DNA from: AC-32 sp038237925
GTDB lineage: Bacteria; Actinomycetota; Thermoleophilia; Gaiellales; Gaiellaceae
Direction of reading: 5' to 3'
Assembly (NCBI GenBank): GCA_038237925.1
Contig: JBBRYF010000004.1
Location: 62,001 to 126,000 of the forward strand
DNA length: 64,000 nucleotides
In this document: positions 60,959 to 64,000 of the stretch, piece after piece
Position numbering within the stretch: position 1 is the first letter of the stretch
Layout: the number at the start of each line of letters is the position of its first letter
Program-made: the position numbers and the translations under genes
The notes under the pieces: generated by a model
Told to the model about the DNA's origin: nothing
Databases searched by the model: none
The model's input: only the letters and a program-made list of their open reading frames with translations

Positions 60959-60990
60959 CCGCGCCTGCGGCCGAAAGGTCGCAGGCGCGG
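60959..60990 (+). terminator. Hairpin after the small LuxR gene
   Basis: CCGCGCCTGCG and CGCAGGCGCGG form a perfect 11-bp stem with a 10-nt loop, 7 bp after the gene. There is no T-run. Confidence 0.6.
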
Positions 60991-61061
60991 AGTCTCTGCT
61001 CGAAAGGTTGGCGCCCTGGACGCGCGGGTCTAGGGTTAGCGCGAAGCAACCGGCGCAGGCG

Positions 61062-63648
61062 ATGGACGAGGCAAAGGGAAACGCAGCATCTCAAGTAAGC
61101 CGCCACATCATCGAGCGGCCGCGCCTGACGCGCCTTCTCGACGAGACGACGGCGAGGGTCATCACGCTCGTCGCACCGGCGGGCTACGGGAAGACGACCC
61201 TCGCACGCCAGTGGCTTGCGAGCCGGCCGCACGCTTGGTACCCGGCACGCGCGTCGTCCGCTGAAGTCGCAGCACTCGGTTCGGGGCTTCTCCAGTCAGC
61301 CGATGGCGTGTTGTTCTCCGAGCAAGGCACCCGATTCCATGAATGGCTGCCATACGCGGCGGGGGCCGGAGGACTGGGCGCGCGCTGCCGATCTCCTCGT
61401 CGCCGATCTAGCCGACTGGCCAGCCTCCGTCTGGTTCGCGATAGATGACTATCAGCGCCTTTCGCCCGATGCCGAGCACGTCATCGACCGACTGCGCGCG
61501 GTCGAAAACCTAAGACTTCTAGTGACTACACGCCGCCGCCCTCTCTGGTGCACCTCGCGAGATCTTCTCTACGGAGACGTGTTTGAGCTCGATCTCATCG
61601 CTTTGAAGATGAACGATGAAGAGGCGGCCGCGGTCCTCGGGGATCTTGGGGAGGCGGTAATGCAGGAATTCATCAGTGCTGCCGCGGGCTGGCCAGCGAT
61701 CATTGGGCTCGCGTCCTTCGCCGACAGTTCTCTACCAAGCGATCGAGAGGCTCTGCCTCCTGAGCTTCACGCATACATCGCAGAGGAGCTTTACGGATCG
61801 ATCGCACCTTCGGTACGTGAGGAACTCGCACAGCTGAGCTTACTTCCATCGATTTCTTCATCGACCGCGGCGAATCTGCTTGGTACTACTAGCCCCTCGG
61901 TGGTGGCCGAGGGGACGCGGGTGGGCTTTCTTACTGACGATCGGTCCGGACTCCTCACCGTGCATCCTCTCCTTCGATCTTTCTTGCGCCGAAAAATGCT
62001 CGAGCTGCCGCCCGATCGCTGTGAAGGACTCGTCGAAAACGTCGTGCGCCTGCTTCTTGGCGAAAAGCAATGGAACGAGGCGTTTGAGGTAGCCCGGCAG
62101 TTTGAGGTGCCCCATCTGTTCGATCAGGTGATCGAGAGTTCGCTCTATGATTTGCTGGATTGCGGCCATCTCGCGACGTTGTCAACTTTCGTTGAGGTCG
62201 GGCGGATCCGCGGCGCGGAAGCGGCCGTCCTCGATCTGGCTGAGGCCGAACTGGTCTTCCGAGAGGGCTTTCACGAGCGGGCGCGCCGACTCGCAGAGCG
62301 GGCCGGTGCGCAGTTGGTCGGTCGCTTAGAGCTTGCCTCTAAAGCGTTTTGTCGCGCCGGCCATAGCGCTTACTTCACCGACGCGATCGATGACGCCGTC
62401 GCGAACTTCCAACGAGCGCGGGATCTCGCACCAGACCTAGAGGATGAACGGCGAGCAGTCTGGGGCCTCTTCCTGTCAGCACTAGAGCAAGAGGATGACT
62501 CTGCGGCTGTCCTCCTGGGGGACTTCGAGGCGATCAGCGGCTCAAGCGCCAATGACATGGCTCGGATCCAAAACGGCCGGCTTCATTTTGCCATGCGGCT
62601 TGGCACGCTACGTCACGGCCTCTCTGGAGCAGACGCGGTTGCCAGCATCGCGAGCGAGGCGAAAGACCCGGTCGTGCGTGCTTCTTTTTGGCACATCTAC
62701 GCGGCCGCGCTTCGAGCCGCAGCCGAGTATGGAAGCGCGGTGGAGGCGACGGACAGCGCGTTGCGCGAGATAAGCCGGTTTGATCTGGATTTCGGGCGAG
62801 CGCATGTGTACCTCACGCGGGCAGGAGCGCTGGCAGGAATGGCTGCATACGAGGAAGCATTGGACTTGCTCGACGATGTCGCGAGGTCAGCCAGTCGTAA
62901 CGGCGACACGTACCTTCAAATGAATGAGCGAACGACCCGGTGCAAGCTCCTTCTACTCACTGGAGAAATGACGGATGCCGTCCGGGTAACGGACGTCACC
63001 TGGGCTCAGGTTGGCTCTCGTGGACAATACGCCGAATTCTTGGCCTCAAGAGCCCTAGCGCTGGCGACATTGCCTCAGTCCCGCCACGGCGCGATTGAGG
63101 TGCTGGAGCAGGCTGAGCGTACGAGCGGTGAGAACGAGGCTACGGCTCTTTGCACGTGCGTTCGCGCGCTCCTCAGCATTGACCGCGAGCATGAAATCGC
63201 TGCTCTAATTCCGCGCTCCCGCACGGCGATAGCCAAAGGCATACTGGATCCATTTGTCTTCGCTCTTCGTCTTGACCGCCGACTTCCGAGACTGATCGCC
63301 CAAATGCCGGACCTCCGCTCCGCACTCCATGAGGTCTTGCGGCGTGTCGACGGTACCTCGCCCGAGAACGACACTCGGCGATCACTTGCCTACGAACCTC
63401 TGCAAGCCACCCAATTGACTCGTCGGGAGCAAGAAGTGCTTGTGTTTCTCGCTGATGGGAGCACGAACAAGGAGATCGCCGCCCGACTTTTCTTGACCGA
63501 GTCGACAGTCAAGGTTCACGTGCGCCACGTCTTGCAAAAGCTCGGTGTGCGTACTCGCACCGAAGCTGCTATCCAAGTTCTCAAGACGCGACAACATGAA
63601 GCTGGGGCAGCTTCGGAGCCTCTAAATCTAGATCCTGACTCGCGCTGA
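61062..63648 (+). pseudogene. LAL-type LuxR regulator (MalT-like), single-base frameshift
   Basis: Large ATP-binding regulator. The Walker A motif VAPAGYGKTTLARQWLA and the sequence up to GTRFHEWLP are in one frame; from TRRGPEDWARAADLLVADLA onward another frame carries the rest, with FAIDDYQRL (Walker B-like), helical repeats, and the C-terminal HTH LTRREQEVLVFLADGSTNKE. Removing the T at 61353 restores EWLPTRRGPEDW and a protein of about 861 residues. Base composition is less GC-rich than in neighbouring genes. Recent mutation or sequencing error. Confidence 0.85.
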
Positions 63649-64000
63649 CCCTGAGCTCATTGCCGCGCCCGAGCCGATATGCCTCGGACGCACTAGCAAG
63701 AATCGCCTCAAAAGCCGCGACGACGGTTGTGTCGAACTGGGTCCCTACCGCCTCCGCGATTCTAAGCCGTGCCACATGTGATGGCATCGCGTCCCTGTAG
63801 GGCCGATCCGAGGTCATGGCGTCATACGCGTCAGCGACCGCGATGATCCGAGAGATCAAGGGAATATCATCGTCAGACAGAGAGTCGGGGTAACCGCAGC
63901 CATCCATGCGTTCGTGGTGGTGCCGAACAATCCGCGCAACCTCTTCGTAGTCATCAACGTTGGCGAGAATTCGCTCGCCGATGACCGAGTGTTTCTCCAT
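63581..64000 (-). CDS. HD-GYP domain protein, cut by the window end
   Basis: At least 139 residues. It contains the C-terminal half of an HD-GYP domain: VRHHHERMDGCGYPDSL and IIAVADAYDAMTSDRPYR. The HD metal residues would lie upstream, beyond position 64000, although an ATG sits exactly at the edge. Such proteins hydrolyse cyclic di-GMP. The 3' end overlaps the convergent LAL gene by 68 bp. Confidence 0.85.
   Translation of the reverse strand: MEKHSVIGERILANVDDYEEVARIVRHHHERMDGCGYPDSLSDDDIPLISRIIAVADAYDAMTSDRPYRDAMPSHVARLRIAEAVGTQFDTTVVAAFEAILASASEAYRLGRGNELRVSASQDLDLEAPKLPQLHVVAS

Overview
High-GC, densely packed bacterial DNA, most likely from an actinobacterium of the class Thermoleophilia (Gaiellales/Solirubrobacterales type). 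This is an inference from gene content: a CBS-less GuaB3-type IMP dehydrogenase beside guaA, actinobacterial-type rplM-rpsI and glmM-glmS blocks, a LAL regulator of the kind common in that class, and frequent GTG/TTG starts. I see no tRNA, rRNA, CRISPR array or insertion sequence.

Layout. 0-4.3 kb (minus): glmS, glmM, rpsI, rplM. 4.3-5.9 kb: a frameshifted uracil-DNA glycosylase and a divergent phospholipase D-like gene. 6-15.4 kb (minus): guaA-guaB3, a collagen-like repeat protein, a PfkB kinase, a D,D-carboxypeptidase, LysM protein, pyrF, HU, pyrE, and a roadblock protein. 15.5-19.2 kb: YihY, then rdgB-mgtC-rph-murI on minus. 19.3-23.1 kb (plus): secreted hydrolase, substrate-binding protein, secreted protein. 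23.1-38.6 kb (mostly minus): rhodanese, GST, acetyltransferase, AlkA, HAD phosphatase next to a deletion scar holding nagZ and ROK remnants, then a scattered tyrosine-degradation set (hppD, hmgA, fumarylacetoacetate hydrolase) with an amine oxidase, a CDF exporter and two drug/metabolite exporters. 38.6-47.2 kb: short-chain dehydrogenase, methyltransferases, proline dehydrogenase with a MarR repressor and its likely operator, a coiled-coil membrane protein, xseA-xseB.

47.3-52.7 kb is the most unusual block: two paralogous stand-alone cyclic-nucleotide-binding (cNMP) domains, an ECF-type sigma factor, a cytosolic subtilase, a GAF sensor, an MFS-cNMP fusion and a small His-rich protein with repeated DVEGH motifs. 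52.7-60.6 kb: glycerate kinase, flippase-like protein and PimA-like glycosyltransferase, an SSI-like lipoprotein, a patatin with a membrane tail behind an elaborate regulatory region, L,D-transpeptidase and adenosine deaminase. 60.7-64 kb: a small LuxR protein, a large frameshifted LAL regulator of visibly lower GC, and an HD-GYP gene cut by the window end.

Signals running across genes. (1) About twenty genes have a TAnnnT box ending 6-7 nt before the start codon, as expected for leaderless mRNAs; I used this to choose starts. (2) Three families of short palindromic repeats are scattered through the window; one member appears to lie in frame inside guaA. (3) Two otherwise intact genes carry single-base frameshifts, which may be sequence errors.
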